Assembly: GCF_000143415.4 (NCBI RefSeq)
Contig: NW_003314390.1
Span: forward strand, 24,973-88,972
DNA length: 64,000 nucleotides
Source of the DNA: Selaginella moellendorffii
Lineage: Eukaryota > Streptophyta > Lycopodiopsida > Selaginellales > Selaginellaceae
Direction: 5' to 3'
A program made the position numbers and the translations under genes. Positions 54,283 to 64,000 of this stretch are shown here, piece by piece (the stretch's first letter is position 1; the number at the start of each line of letters is the position of its first letter). The notes beneath the pieces are model-generated. The model was not told the origin of the DNA. It searched no databases and saw nothing but the letters and a program-made list of their open reading frames with translations.

Positions 54283-54790
54283 ACTAGGATTCAATCTACG
54301 CCGTCTGAGAGACAACGGCTTAGATTTGGAGTTCTAGATTGGCTCTCTCCTATCAACGAGCTCGGCTTTCTGATACCACCAACGCAGTCACGAGGAACTT
54401 GGCAATGCTGACGGGCTTCTTAGCAGATGCGGCAGGGTTGCCTTGAGTTCAGTCATTTTCTGGTCATGAACTTGCAACTTCAGACGTCTCATACCAGCGG
54501 GCTAAGACACAACAAACGTTTTAGTCAAGAAAAATTAAGCAAACTCACTCACATTCGAGACTTTGACAGACATGTGCATGTTCCGAGGGGCCACCTCTGC
54601 TGGCTTCGTTCATGTTTCCAAATTCCTGAGTGATCTTGGGGTGGAGGGCCAAAGATGTTGCTGCCAACAAGCTCTTTGGCTTTGCAACTGTAGCACAAGC
54701 GTCCCTGCCAAACATCTACATATGCTTAGACATACCATTAAGCTCTTTTTACTTGCCACTTTGTGTATCGCCTCAGACTCCTATTAAGGG
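54283..54790 (-). pseudogene. Partial copy of the DUF4057 gene
   Basis: This block aligns with 60640-61270, the C-terminal exons and introns of the intact DUF4057 gene, on the same strand. Shared stretches include AACGGCTTAGATTTGGAG, GACTTTGACAGAC and AAGATGTTGCTGCCAAC. About 50 bp is deleted near 54395, and several stops and frameshifts are present. Introns are retained, so it arose by DNA duplication. The N-terminal exons are absent. Confidence 0.85.
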
Positions 54791-56387
54791 AATGTTCCAT
54801 TCCATGCACTCACAATTATAAACTTCTACATTGGTTTCTTAAGCATTCCAAAATTAGAGTTAAATTAATTTTGGTTTAAACCATAATTATGGCACTAGAT
54901 CCCATTAAACCTCCAAAGGAAAGTGACCCTCTTTTTTTTTTTGTGACGAGTCATTTACACTGTCTTAATAAATAAACTTTGAGTATCCTTCAGAAGTGTA
55001 TTTCCAATCATGGAAAGTCTAGATGCGATCTTCATGGAAAAGGATCTATGGGGAGTGATCTAGAGTGACCTCAAGCCATGCGACAATGATGCAGATCAGA
55101 AAAAGGAGTGGAATGTGAAAAATAACAAGGGACTGAGGGTTTTAGGACAAGATCTCAAAAAAAAAATTATATGGATATCAATGGAACAATTAAAGTGAAT
55201 TAGGTTGTTGTATGCCTGATCCTTGGCAAGACTAGCAAAGCAAGATTGCTGCATCTCAAGCACATACATGGTGAAATAGAAGTTTGCCAATGTACTTGTG
55301 GATATTCCCAAGCACATTAATGTAGTTTAGATGGAGGAGTTAGATAATGATGAGTTACTCATGGCATTTGACTGAAAGGTCCAATGTAGCTAGCAGGGTC
55401 ATATTACTTTAAGTTCCAGCAACACTTTTACACAGCTCATAGTAAATCTCACTATGTTAGAGGGTTTCTCAAAGTCTAGGCAAGAAAGCTCAAAGAAGAA
55501 AAAGTTTGGCACTATTCATTGGGAAGGAGAAACTATCACTCCCAGTCTGAGCCAGATTGACGTATTGTGGAGGAGTTGCAAAGAAAAAAAAAGCAAATGA
55601 CTTTCACCTTGGTGGTTCATTGGTCCTAATCAGTCCCCCCTCAGACGTGGAACTTGATGCTTCCCTCTTGTTTCTTGTACTTATAAGCTAGGAAGGCACG
55701 TTTTTTGATTGAGATGTAGAAAGATAAAAACTTTACACTCCAGAAACACGTTACACTCTACTGATCTACTCAGTTTGGAGAAAGAAAATTGAGGATGCAG
55801 GTTTGGAGAGGCTCCAAACCTTGGCTTCAGAGAATGGTTTATTAAGGCTCTCTGTCCTTCCTCATAAACAAGACTTGGATCAGGCATGTTTTAACACTTA
55901 CAAAACTTGCTTATTTGTATGTTAATTATATGCGGTGGATGTTATTCCCCAAATAAAAAGCAAAAGACAGGTGCAGTGCAACTATTGTGTGGAGTAATTG
56001 GTGGTGGTCGTGGTTCAATGTTTCTCAAAGAGTGGTTGGTTGATACCACCTGGCAAATGAAGAATGGTATAAGAATCAGTGACCTTTACTACGTTCTCTA
56101 TAAAGTTCATAATATATACTCTGAATATTCTAGGAACTTAAGAAACTTATAAGTTTAAAACCTGAAACTTTAAGTTATCAAATTTTAAAATTTAGATAGC
56201 ATGTAGATCACCAAGAGCGGAAACCATGAAGCAGCAATCAATGAATTATGTGGAAGACTTGCTACAACGTTTTCACAAAGTGAGATTCATTAATGTGGTC
56301 CCTGAAAAACTCTTCAAATCCTTCCCAAAAAAGAAGATCAAGGACATAGGGCAAAACTATGAGTGGCCCGAAGACAAACAAAGTGCT
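54791..56387. other. Spacer with no recognised gene
   Basis: AT-rich, with scattered short open stretches (for example 55907-56152) but no motif that I recognise. A GAATATTC palindrome lies at 56123-56130. Confidence 0.5.
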
Positions 56388-59167
56388 TCACCCCCTTTTC
56401 AGTTTCTTCAAACCTTTCTTCACCTCTTCCACAGCATCCAGCAATTCCGTGTTGACAATCCCCCGAAGTTTCCGACCAGCCCAAACAGCCGACAGAGGTG
56501 AAACCTGAAGGACAAAATAAACATGTCAAAAATCAAATGAAATATGCCTTACCAGGGGGATTTCTTTGTGCCCCTTTCTCGCTCGCCCACTCCACCACAC
56601 ATCTCCGAAGGCCACCTTTCCTACCCTTGGATGTGGGTTTGGTGAAACAACCAGCCTAAGGTAGCCAGTCCAGCACCACTGTTTTAGTTTTCGACAGGCT
56701 CCTCCTGAATGCAGCATCTTGTCAATCTTCATGATGTCGAGTGAGGAAAAAGCTTGAGTCACACCCAGCCCAGATCCGGTCCTGAACTGTAGAAACACAG
56801 GCATCATCTTGTGCGACTCTTTGCTTCTGAGAAGAAACATCCCATCTGGTCCAGCTTCTTGGAATGGTCCAAGCCATGCATAAGTAGCAAACGATGCACC
56901 AGCCTCAACAGCTTCAAGCCACAGGTTCAACTGTTCTTCAGTCTGAATCTCCTGAACCAGCACCCCCGAGTGCCCTCTTGGCTTTACAACTTCATACTCC
57001 TCCTTGTAGACCACATCTGTTTCCTGCAAACCCAAAACCTCAGCTGGTAGCTTGTTGTCAAATGCCTCCCCCACGATGCATGCAAACCGCTCAAAGGTAA
57101 TGCCACGGACTGATGCGTTTGCAGCTGTGCTGATGACTCGCTCCATTACTGTACCAGCAGGCATATGTTCCCAGAGTGCTTCTGCAATCATCGGCTCTTG
57201 AAGGATCACGTATTGCACGTTAACCAGACCTGAAGAACCAGGTCCGGCTTCATCACCCCTCACCCCTCTTATGTGTGGAATGATCGGTGCAAAAGGTCCA
57301 GCACTGGCATCACTCTCAAGCAGCGTTGCAAAGCCACAATCCACTAAGGTCATGATACTCCTCTTCCGCTGCACAATAACATGACCAAAACCTGGAAAAG
57401 ACCAGCATGAGGAATATATCTGTAAAGAATCAGTGACACATACCTGTAAGATAATACGTGAACAGAATGTCCTCAATCATTTGTGCCGTCTCTGGATCAT
57501 CCCACACCCGCTCCGCTTCATCCCTTAAAGACCGAAGAAGTCCAAGCTCCACCCCAGGCTTTTTGATCAACTCCAAGAAGAAAACTTGGAACCAATCCTC
57601 TGGTGGTTTGTCCTGCACAACGTACTTCTCAATCGCCGTGCTCAAAAGTCGCCTTCTTCCAGTGTACATGGAAGTAATCGCGGGCATGTCCAGCCTGCTG
57701 ATATCTATAAACCGTTGGAGAAAGGCTGGAATGTTGGTGTCGTCAAAGCCAGGTAAACTATATATTTCTCTTACATCGAAAGGCTTCACTGTCCCTCTCA
57801 GAAGTCTTTCCCGAACCTTAAGCATATTCGTGCCGGTGCCCGCAACAAACAAGCAGCTCTTCAAGAAACGGTACGACTTCAGAGCCAGTAACATGGGGCT
57901 CAACAACGGCTGCCCTTTCGTAGGACTGAGTTCAGACTTGAATCGACCTTTCATACAACGAAGCAGCATTTGAGCCTCATCAAGGACAACCACCCCCTCC
58001 TTCCAACCAATGTCATCTGCAAGATTCCTTATAACCTCCTTCAGCTGATCCATAGGCAGTTGCTGATCCACTGGAACACAATCGATCAAGGCTTCAACCG
58101 CAGCACGGAAGACATCATCAACTGCCGGGTACTCCAACTGGAAAAAAGCCCAATCACGAGGATGAAGCCCAGGTTTCATCGCTTTCAGCAACTTCAAATA
58201 TTTCAGCCGGACAAGAATCAAAATCCCAACACCAAACCGCACCACTGCATGATTCGGATCAAGATCGTGTTCACCTGCGGGGAACCGAGTCTCCATCCAT
58301 CTGGCAACCCTGTCTACATCATTCGATCCTCCTCCAAATCCAACCATTGGACGCTTACCCGTGAAAAACAAGGTGAATCTACTGCAGGCAAGTTCAATCA
58401 ACATTCTCGTTTTTCCTGAACCGCTGGGAGCCAAGAGCACGGTGGTGTGGCGTTCTGACAACCTCTGCGCAAACCGATTGTCGAGCTCCACAAGTCCATC
58501 TCCTACGCCTTCCCATAAAAGGCATGGCAGGTTACTAAGCGCGCACATGAGTGTCCGGGCCGAGGGAAATTTCGCCTTACAAGCCGACTCGTGAGGAGCC
58601 AACCGAGATATGAACTGCGATTTCGTGGAGATGGAAGTATCACACACCTGTGATATGCCCAATCCTGTTATGGTTGTTTTTGTTTCTGTTTCAGACAAGA
58701 AAAGGAGTGAGCAACATAGCCAACATGGTGTGACCACACTGGCCCAATCGACTAATTACAAAAGATCGCAGAATACCAACGATCCAACAGCACGAGAGCC
58801 CAACAAGCCACGAACAAAAGCCTGACGCAACAGCACACGACGCCATAGGCTGAAGCAACCCAGAGCACAGAACAGCAAAACGCCCCAAATCGAGGGGGAT
58901 AGCTAAATACACAAAGAATGACTTACCATTACTTCTGAGGAGGAGGAGTTTTTTCTCCCGCAGCAGTTCTTCCTCCTTCCGCAGCTGTTCTTTCTTCTTC
59001 CGCAGCTGTTCTTTCTTCTTCCGCAGCTGTTCTTTCTCATTCCGCCAATATTCCGCCAGAGATTGATTGCCACTCTGAAGGGCAGAGAGAAAAGATTCCC
59101 CAGCCGCTTGGATCTGCGGCTCAAGAAGCCCGATTTGAGCCACCACCTTAGCCAATTCCTCGTCCAT
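56388..59167 (-). CDS. Crinkler/RHS-like P-loop NTPase, possible nuclease C-terminus
   Basis: Four exons (59167-58927, 58664-57444, 57391-56553, 56504-56388) join in frame with GT-AG introns of 262, 52 and 48 bp to give about 805 residues. Exon 1 is a coiled coil with repeated EQLRKKK heptads. Exon 2 carries a P-loop NTPase: Walker A APSGSGKT and Walker B GVVVLDEAQML, followed by a helical region with FVAGTGTNML and YSLPGFDD. Exon 3 has a mixed alpha/beta domain with PDGMFLL then PVFLQFRTG. The spacing and the D...Q pattern recall restriction-endonuclease-like domains of Crinkler/RHS effectors. The short exon 4 ends EEVKKGLKKLKRG. The NTPase call is firm. The family and nuclease calls are inference. 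No frame defect is visible, and a telo-box lies just upstream (59211-59229). Confidence 0.75.
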
Positions 59168-59210
59168 TTTGCTAGCTGAAACCCTATCTTGAAACCCTCT
59201 TGTATGGGAC

Positions 59211-59229
59211 GGTTTAGGGTTTAGGGTTA
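59211..59229 (-). promoter_or_regulatory. Double telo-box upstream of the NTPase gene
   Basis: On the plus strand, GGTTTAGGGTTTAGGGTTA lies 44 bp upstream of the start codon. It is equivalent to about 2.5 telomere units on the coding strand. Confidence 0.5.
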
Positions 59230-59370
59230 TATTAAAATATAATTAATTATAATAAGTCCTTGATTATAAACGAGCGAAGCAACATGGATCAAAGAGAAAA
59301 CGAGGGGCATAGGAACAGAACACAACAGTCATAGCCAGACAAACAAACGCGAAGCAAGAGAAGCCATACC

Positions 59371-59547
59371 TGGCACTTTGAGGTGCGGCTCAAGCTTCTT
59401 AGCAGCAAAGACAGGCACCCTTAGCTGGATCACTTCGTCGTATGTGAGATCTTTCAACTCCCCCACAAACTCGTAGCCCTCTGATTCCAGACTTTGCACA
59501 GATAGATCAATCACGGCCGGTTTCCCGACTATTTGAAATGACCGCAC
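59371..59547 (-). other. Orphan exon of unknown origin
   Basis: An open stretch reads FQIVGKPAVIDLSVQSLESE, then YEFVGELKDLTYDEVIQLRV, then EPHLKVP. It ends at a good donor (CCAG|GTATGG). There is no ATG in the frame, and a stop precedes it, so another exon would be needed upstream. The donor leaves one base over, the same phase as exon 1 of the NTPase gene, so it could splice in frame to exon 2 of that gene (58664). The residues suggest a small beta-rich domain, but I cannot name it. Confidence 0.4.
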
Positions 59548-59652
59548 CGTAGCAGTAAAACTTTCAATGGATTAGAAAACCTTTTATGATCTTTAAAGCA
59601 TCAAATGCAGTAGCATGAACAAAACAAGATCTGCATCCAGCTTGTTAGCTTG

Positions 59653-60384
59653 TCAGCCACCCCCACCAAAGCCATAACTCTTTCCCAGGAAGATCATTTG
59701 CAATTGGTCATAGCCAGACAACACTCCAGCTCCAGCCACGGCTCTCAAGATGTTAGCACCTGCACCCTTAAACAAGGACTTGACTCCTTCCTTGGCCATA
59801 ATTCCCCTCAGTGCGTGCATTGAGCTCTTGTACTTGGCACCCTCGCCAGACCTCATCATTATAGGCCGCCTCACCGTGTCAATCGGGTACGAGGCAAGGC
59901 CAGCAGCAATGGTGATGCTCCAGCCCAAGAAGAAACTCGCAGCAAAGTTGCCCTGTTGCACAAAGAAGAAAGCACGATTGATTGCTGGAGCAAGCTAAAA
60001 GGTCACCTTGAGGTCTCCAACCAACAGCACCGGCTTGAGAGAGTCGTACATTCCAAAACAGAGGCCCCGGTACACAACAATACCCACGCACGAAATGTTG
60101 AAGCCGAGGTAAAGGCCGGCAATGCCATCGCTGGCCAGGGTCTTCTTGTACACGTCCAGGAGGCCATTGAACTGGCGGCCACCGCCACCACCCTTCTTTG
60201 CAGCCTTGGCGTCGTTGGCCAGGCGAGTCCGGGCATAATCCAGCGAGTAGACAAAGAAGAGCGAGGAGGCACCGGCAAGGCCTCCCGACGCCAGGTTTCC
60301 AGCAAACCACACCCAGTAGCCGTCCCGGTCGGCCTTAAAGTTGAAGAGCCTCTTGAAGTGGTCCTTGAAGGCGAAGTTTAGCGC
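59653..60384 (-). pseudogene. Truncated ADP/ATP carrier copy
   Basis: Two exons (60384-about 60006 and 59961-59653) with a normal short intron encode the last two thirds of a mitochondrial ADP/ATP carrier. They run from [17 protein letters not shown] through [17 protein letters not shown] to [18 protein letters not shown]. The first repeat of the carrier is missing: an acceptor (CAG|GCGCTAAAC) has no upstream exon before the next gene. The diagnostic carrier signature RRRMMM reads RRPIMM here (near 59855), and YRGFN has become YLGFN. Intact carriers need both, so this is most likely a non-functional DNA-level duplicate, although its frame is still open. Confidence 0.85.
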
Positions 60385-60694
60385 CTGCATGTACACCAGA
60401 CAATGAGCAAATTGATAGGAGACCAAGATATCAGGAAAGAGAATTGAAAAACATGTATCACATAAAATATATAATCACGTATGCAGGATCACGAAGAATA
60501 TTTATGTTGTCACCTTGATAAACATAATAGAAATTATAACAAAACACAAGTGTTAAAAGTAAACTTGAGTAAAAGAGGCAACAACACTGATCGTTTAAAA
60601 GAGATGCGGGGTAAAATTCTTAAAAATAAAGAAAACTATGATTCGATCTACACCGTCCCTTTACACGCATAGACAACGGCTTAGATTTGGAGTT

Positions 60695-61989
60695 CTAGAC
60701 GAGAGCAATGCTGCTCTCTCCACCCGGTGGCTTTCTGATGCCACCAACGCAGTCGCGAGGAGCGGGCTTGTCGTCGGCAAAGATGTCACTTCCACTCATC
60801 TCTCGGAGCTTGGCAACGCTGACGGGCTTCTCGGCGGACGCGGGAGGGTCGCCTTTGAAGATGTTGTTGCCGCTGAGCTCAGCCATTTTCTGGTCGTGAA
60901 CTTTCCTAGCCGCAACTTCGGACGTCTCCGAGCCAAACAGGATCTGGCTTCGCCCACCAGCGGGCTGAGAAACAACAAACTTTCAATCGAGAAAAAGATC
61001 GAGCAAACCCACTCACATTCGAGACTTTGACAGACGTGCGCACGTTTCGAGGGGCCGCCTCCGCCGGCTTCACTTCCTTCGGCTCTTCCCTTGCTTCCAA
61101 ATTCCTGTTGAGCGATCTCGGGGGTAGCACGGGCGGAGGGCCGAAGATGTTGCTGCCAACGAGCTCTTTTGCTTTGAAACTGGAGCGCGAGCGCCCCTGC
61201 TGGATGTCTGCATACGTCTCGGACGTGCCACTCAGCTCTTTCTGCTTGGCAACTTCGTGAATCGCCGTTAGTTTCTTCGGAGAGGCGCACTCCTCCACAG
61301 CAAAGTTGATTTGGCTTACACCGCCAGCCGGCTGCAAAAGTGGGCCAAAGCTAGAAAGAAAAAAAAAGCACTATAAAAGTTTCACCTGGTGCATACGAAC
61401 GCCCGTTCGCTCTGGAACACCGTTGGCGGAGTCGGTCCCATCAGTCAGAATCCCACTCCCAAACATTTCTTTCCTCTTGGTGTCAGAACCAGGTCGCCTT
61501 CTCGAGACAAAAGTTTTTAGCTATGAGGATTCTTGCTTTCCAGTTCTCTTCGCTGTAAAGAAGAGAGAAAGACAAAGAAGAAAAGGCCATACATACCTCT
61601 TGAGGAGTGCCTCGGCCTCTTCAGCAGTTATCTGGTCTCCAAACTTTAGTGTGCTCACCCCTCCAGCAGGCTGGAATCTCAGTAAAGAAAAAAGAACATG
61701 AGAAGAGCTTCACTCCATTCACTATTCCATTGTAAACACATCTATCTATCTCACGAAATAAATGGAAGCAAAGCGAGAAAAACTCTACCTGATGCATGCG
61801 AATCGTTGGACGCCCCACTGGACTCCCATTCTCGGTAGCGGCATTTCTCTCGTAATACGATGGCGATCTTGGAGCGGCAGCTTGATCCTGGGACAAATCC
61901 GGGCCCTCGGACCAGCTGAAGAGATCGAAAGTGGTAGCGCCTCCTGGCGGCATTTGCCCTCTCTTGACGGGACTGTTCTCCATCGCCAT
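60695..61989 (-). CDS. DUF4057 (HN1/Jupiter-like) plant protein
   Basis: A plant protein of the DUF4057 family, related to animal HN1/Jupiter microtubule-linked proteins; its role is not established. About five exons with short introns start at MAMENSPVKRGQMPPGG (61989). Each of the three main later exons begins with the signature PAGG: PAGGVSTLKFG, PAGGVSQINF and PAGGRSQILFG. Other conserved stretches are RNVRTSVKVSN, KPVSVAKLREMSGSDIFAD and the end GGIRKPPGGESSIALV, typical of the family. The repeated unit with ELSG..IF/MSGS.IF supports internal repeats. No frame defects. A partial copy lies at 54.3-54.8 kb, and an upstream stretch (about 62000-62150) probably holds the leader. Confidence 0.9.
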
Positions 61990-62370
61990 TCCTCTGGCAA
62001 GAGAAGAGAGCAAGAAACGAGAGCTGAGAGAAGGCCTACATTCTTTGAAACAACGCGCATTACCTTGCTCAGATCCAGCAAGAACCAGGAACTCCAATGC
62101 CAGATCCCGCGGAAGTCGCTGTTATTCTCGGGTGGCCGGCGCCATCGATCGAGCGAGCGTCGTGGTGCCCTGGCGCAACCCTCGGAAAAATGTGAAGAGG
62201 AAGAATTTTATTATTTTCAAAACCCTCCTAGGAATATCCTATTCCACGTCATCAATAGAATATCCATGAACAGCGGAAGGATATTCTACAGCATAGTTAG
62301 CGGAATATCCTGGTCAACAGAATATGGCTACTTATAGACAGAATATTCTTAAAGTTGATTGATTTTGTGC

Positions 62371-63708
62371 CTAGCTGAGGAGAAGCACGCCGCCATGGAT
62401 CCACGCCACGGCCGAGAAACTAATGAGACCAGCCAAGAGCGTCACGAGAATGCTCAAGCAAGCGTACGCATAGCCACACCTCTTCCATCCCACTGCGCGA
62501 CGCTCCAGCCAGTAAATCTCCGCTGCGAGCGTCGACACCGTGCTCATGCACCCCAGCATTCCAAATTGGATCCCTCCAGACACTAGCAGCAGCTGGTGAT
62601 TCGATACCTGTGAGAGACAGAGCTCTCGGCTAGAAACTCGAAACGATCGAGAAACTCTGGAAGAACTTACCACCCCGAGGAGCTCCAGGATGTTGAGGAC
62701 GAACTCGGCCAAGGAGGCAGTGACGTTGGCACACAGAGTCCCCGTTGGAAGCCAGCAGAGCCTTCCAGCGACGCCCCGGCCATTGAGATTGGAGAGCCAC
62801 CAGCGGAGCCACACTCCCAGAGGAGCGAGCGTGCAAGCGATCCATAGCTTCTTCCTCCTGTAGTCGTTCTCGCGAAACAGCAGGAAGAAAGCCATCGTCC
62901 AGAGGCCAATGCTGAGGAACACAAAGAGGAGGAGCTGCGTCGTGTGCCTCCAGTAGAGCTTCTTCGGCTTCTTCGACTTTGAGGCTTCGGTGGTGGCATC
63001 ATCCAGCTTGCATGCCAGGAGCAAGTTTGCGGAATCAATGCCGATGAGCAGAGACATCATAGCCAGCTCCATTCCTAGAAATTCTTTGGAGTTAGCTGAA
63101 GAACTCAACCGACTTACCCAGGAGAAAGCCCAACAATCCTCTCACCCAGCAGCCGGCGGTGATGATCCTCACCATGCTTTGCGACCACGACGCAAACGTG
63201 GTGATGCTTCCCATCAAACCGGTAGAAAGTCCCACCGCTAAGTGCTCGGAGAAGTGTGCTATCTCTTTCTTGAGCACAACTCCCACCCAGCCCATGAAGA
63301 AACATCCGAGCTAAAGAAGGAAAACAAAAGCCACCATAAGAACTCGAAAGAGAAAAGGGAAGATCTTTGGGTACCATATTGGCTGGAAGATCGATGAACA
63401 AAGCACTGCTTGTATCCGTAACTTGAGCTATGGTCGGGCCAAAGAGCTGCTCCAGTCCATACCTCAAGAGCACCTAGAAGCGCCACTCGCATTCTCAGTT
63501 CTTCTGGAGCAACGAAAGAAATCGCCAAAACTTACTCCAAGAATCCCAAATGTTGCCAGGTGGGCGAGCACCGACACCTGATCTAGCAGCACACACACCT
63601 CCCGATCCTGTCTAGACAAGCTTTAGCAACCTGCATTGCGATCCCGAGCGCAAGACGCACCTCTGCGAAGGCGTCCGCAGCCGCCATCTTCTCCACATCC
63701 TCCTCCAT
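62371..63708 (-). CDS. FEX: Fluoride exporter (FEX/CrcB), two-domain type
   Basis: This membrane protein of the CrcB/FEX family exports fluoride. Eukaryotic FEX fuses two CrcB domains, as seen here. Exons from MEEDVEKMAAADAF (63708) lead into domain 1 with RYGLEQLFGPTIAQV and the pore segment GLMGSITTFASWSQ. A linker with many Lys/Lys-Lys (KLDDATTEASKSKKPKK) and a single helix follow. Domain 2 has LPTGTLCANVTASLAEF and GCMSTVSTLAAEIYWL. The two pore motifs with conserved Asn/Thr/Ser/Phe residues are retained. It ends in SFSAVAWIHGGVLLLS. Introns are about 50-80 bp. A leader with AGCCCTAAA lies at about 63728. Confidence 0.92.
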
Positions 63709-64000
63709 CGCGTGGATGGACTCAAGAGCCCTAAACTAAAAATGGAATCCGATCCAATCCGATCCAAGCAGATCAAGTCGAGCGAGCGAGCGATGCGAGC
63801 GAGAGATGGCGTTGGCGTGATGTGATGGAAGTGGCCAATCACGATCAAGTGTGGCTGTAGCGTGTGCGCGACGGTGGGAAGAGAATCAACAGATCGGGCC
63901 CGGGAATTCGATCAAAAGAGGAACGTTCAAGGGAAGATCCAGCACAGCTTAGTCGCGATTCCTTTTTCTTTTCCCTTTCCATGTCAAGCAAGCACCGAGC
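63709..64000 (-). promoter_or_regulatory. Upstream region of the FEX gene
   Basis: Leader and promoter side of FEX, with AGAGCCCTAAACT (about 63727) and GAGCGAGC repeats (63780-63805). No other feature is supported. Confidence 0.4.

Overview
This is a nuclear segment from a land plant, most likely a lycophyte close to Selaginella moellendorffii. That is inference from four things: GT-AG introns of only about 47-75 bp in nearly every spliced gene, very short spacers between genes, PLS-type PPR genes, and plant-only families (NdhL, LNK, DUF4057, G-type lectin receptor kinases). One stretch of 146 N lies inside a PPR gene. Layout, left: 1-5.7 kb is a graveyard of gene fragments. It holds a broken copy of the WDR82 gene that is intact at 21.3 kb, split by a 2.2 kb internally deleted Ty1/copia element with a GTATC target duplication. 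Next to it are a scrambled piece of a receptor kinase like those at 29-34 kb and a damaged multi-exon gene I cannot name. 5.7-12.5 kb is AT-rich and carries an old Ty3/gypsy element, interrupted by a 195 bp solo LTR that contains a 5S rRNA-like segment (Cassandra-like). A PPR fragment and an F-box gene with one in-frame stop follow. A much younger copy of the same gypsy family, in the opposite orientation, fills 14.7-19.7 kb. Layout, middle: 21.2-42.3 kb is dense and mostly intact. In order it holds WDR82/Swd2 (-), an FKBP62/ROF1-type immunophilin (-), cyclin L (+), a PPR gene (-), a head-to-head pair of G-type lectin receptor kinases (-/+), CCDC97 (+), NDHL/CRR23 (+), an ISCA-type Fe-S assembly protein (+), and a tandem pair of LNK-like clock coactivators (+). 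Layout, right: 42.5-48.2 kb holds a second PPR gene with the assembly gap, a small predicted secreted protein, and a two-domain phytocyanin-like protein. 48.3-53.3 kb is AT-rich with no intact gene, only a decayed thylakoid-kinase-like fragment. The last 11 kb, all on the minus strand, hold a peroxisomal dienoyl-CoA isomerase ending in SKL, a partial DUF4057 copy, a four-exon P-loop NTPase with a possible restriction-nuclease-like C-terminal domain (Crinkler/RHS-like), a truncated ADP/ATP carrier with an altered signature, the intact DUF4057 (HN1-like) gene, and a two-domain fluoride exporter. The genes do not form one pathway. They are a typical eukaryotic mix of RNA-processing and chromatin factors (WDR82, cyclin L, CCDC97, PPRs), organelle proteins (NdhL, ISCA), clock regulators and surface receptors. 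The items most worth following up are the Crinkler/RHS-like gene at 56.4-59.2 kb, with an in-phase orphan exon upstream, and the 5S-bearing solo LTR at 9.7 kb.
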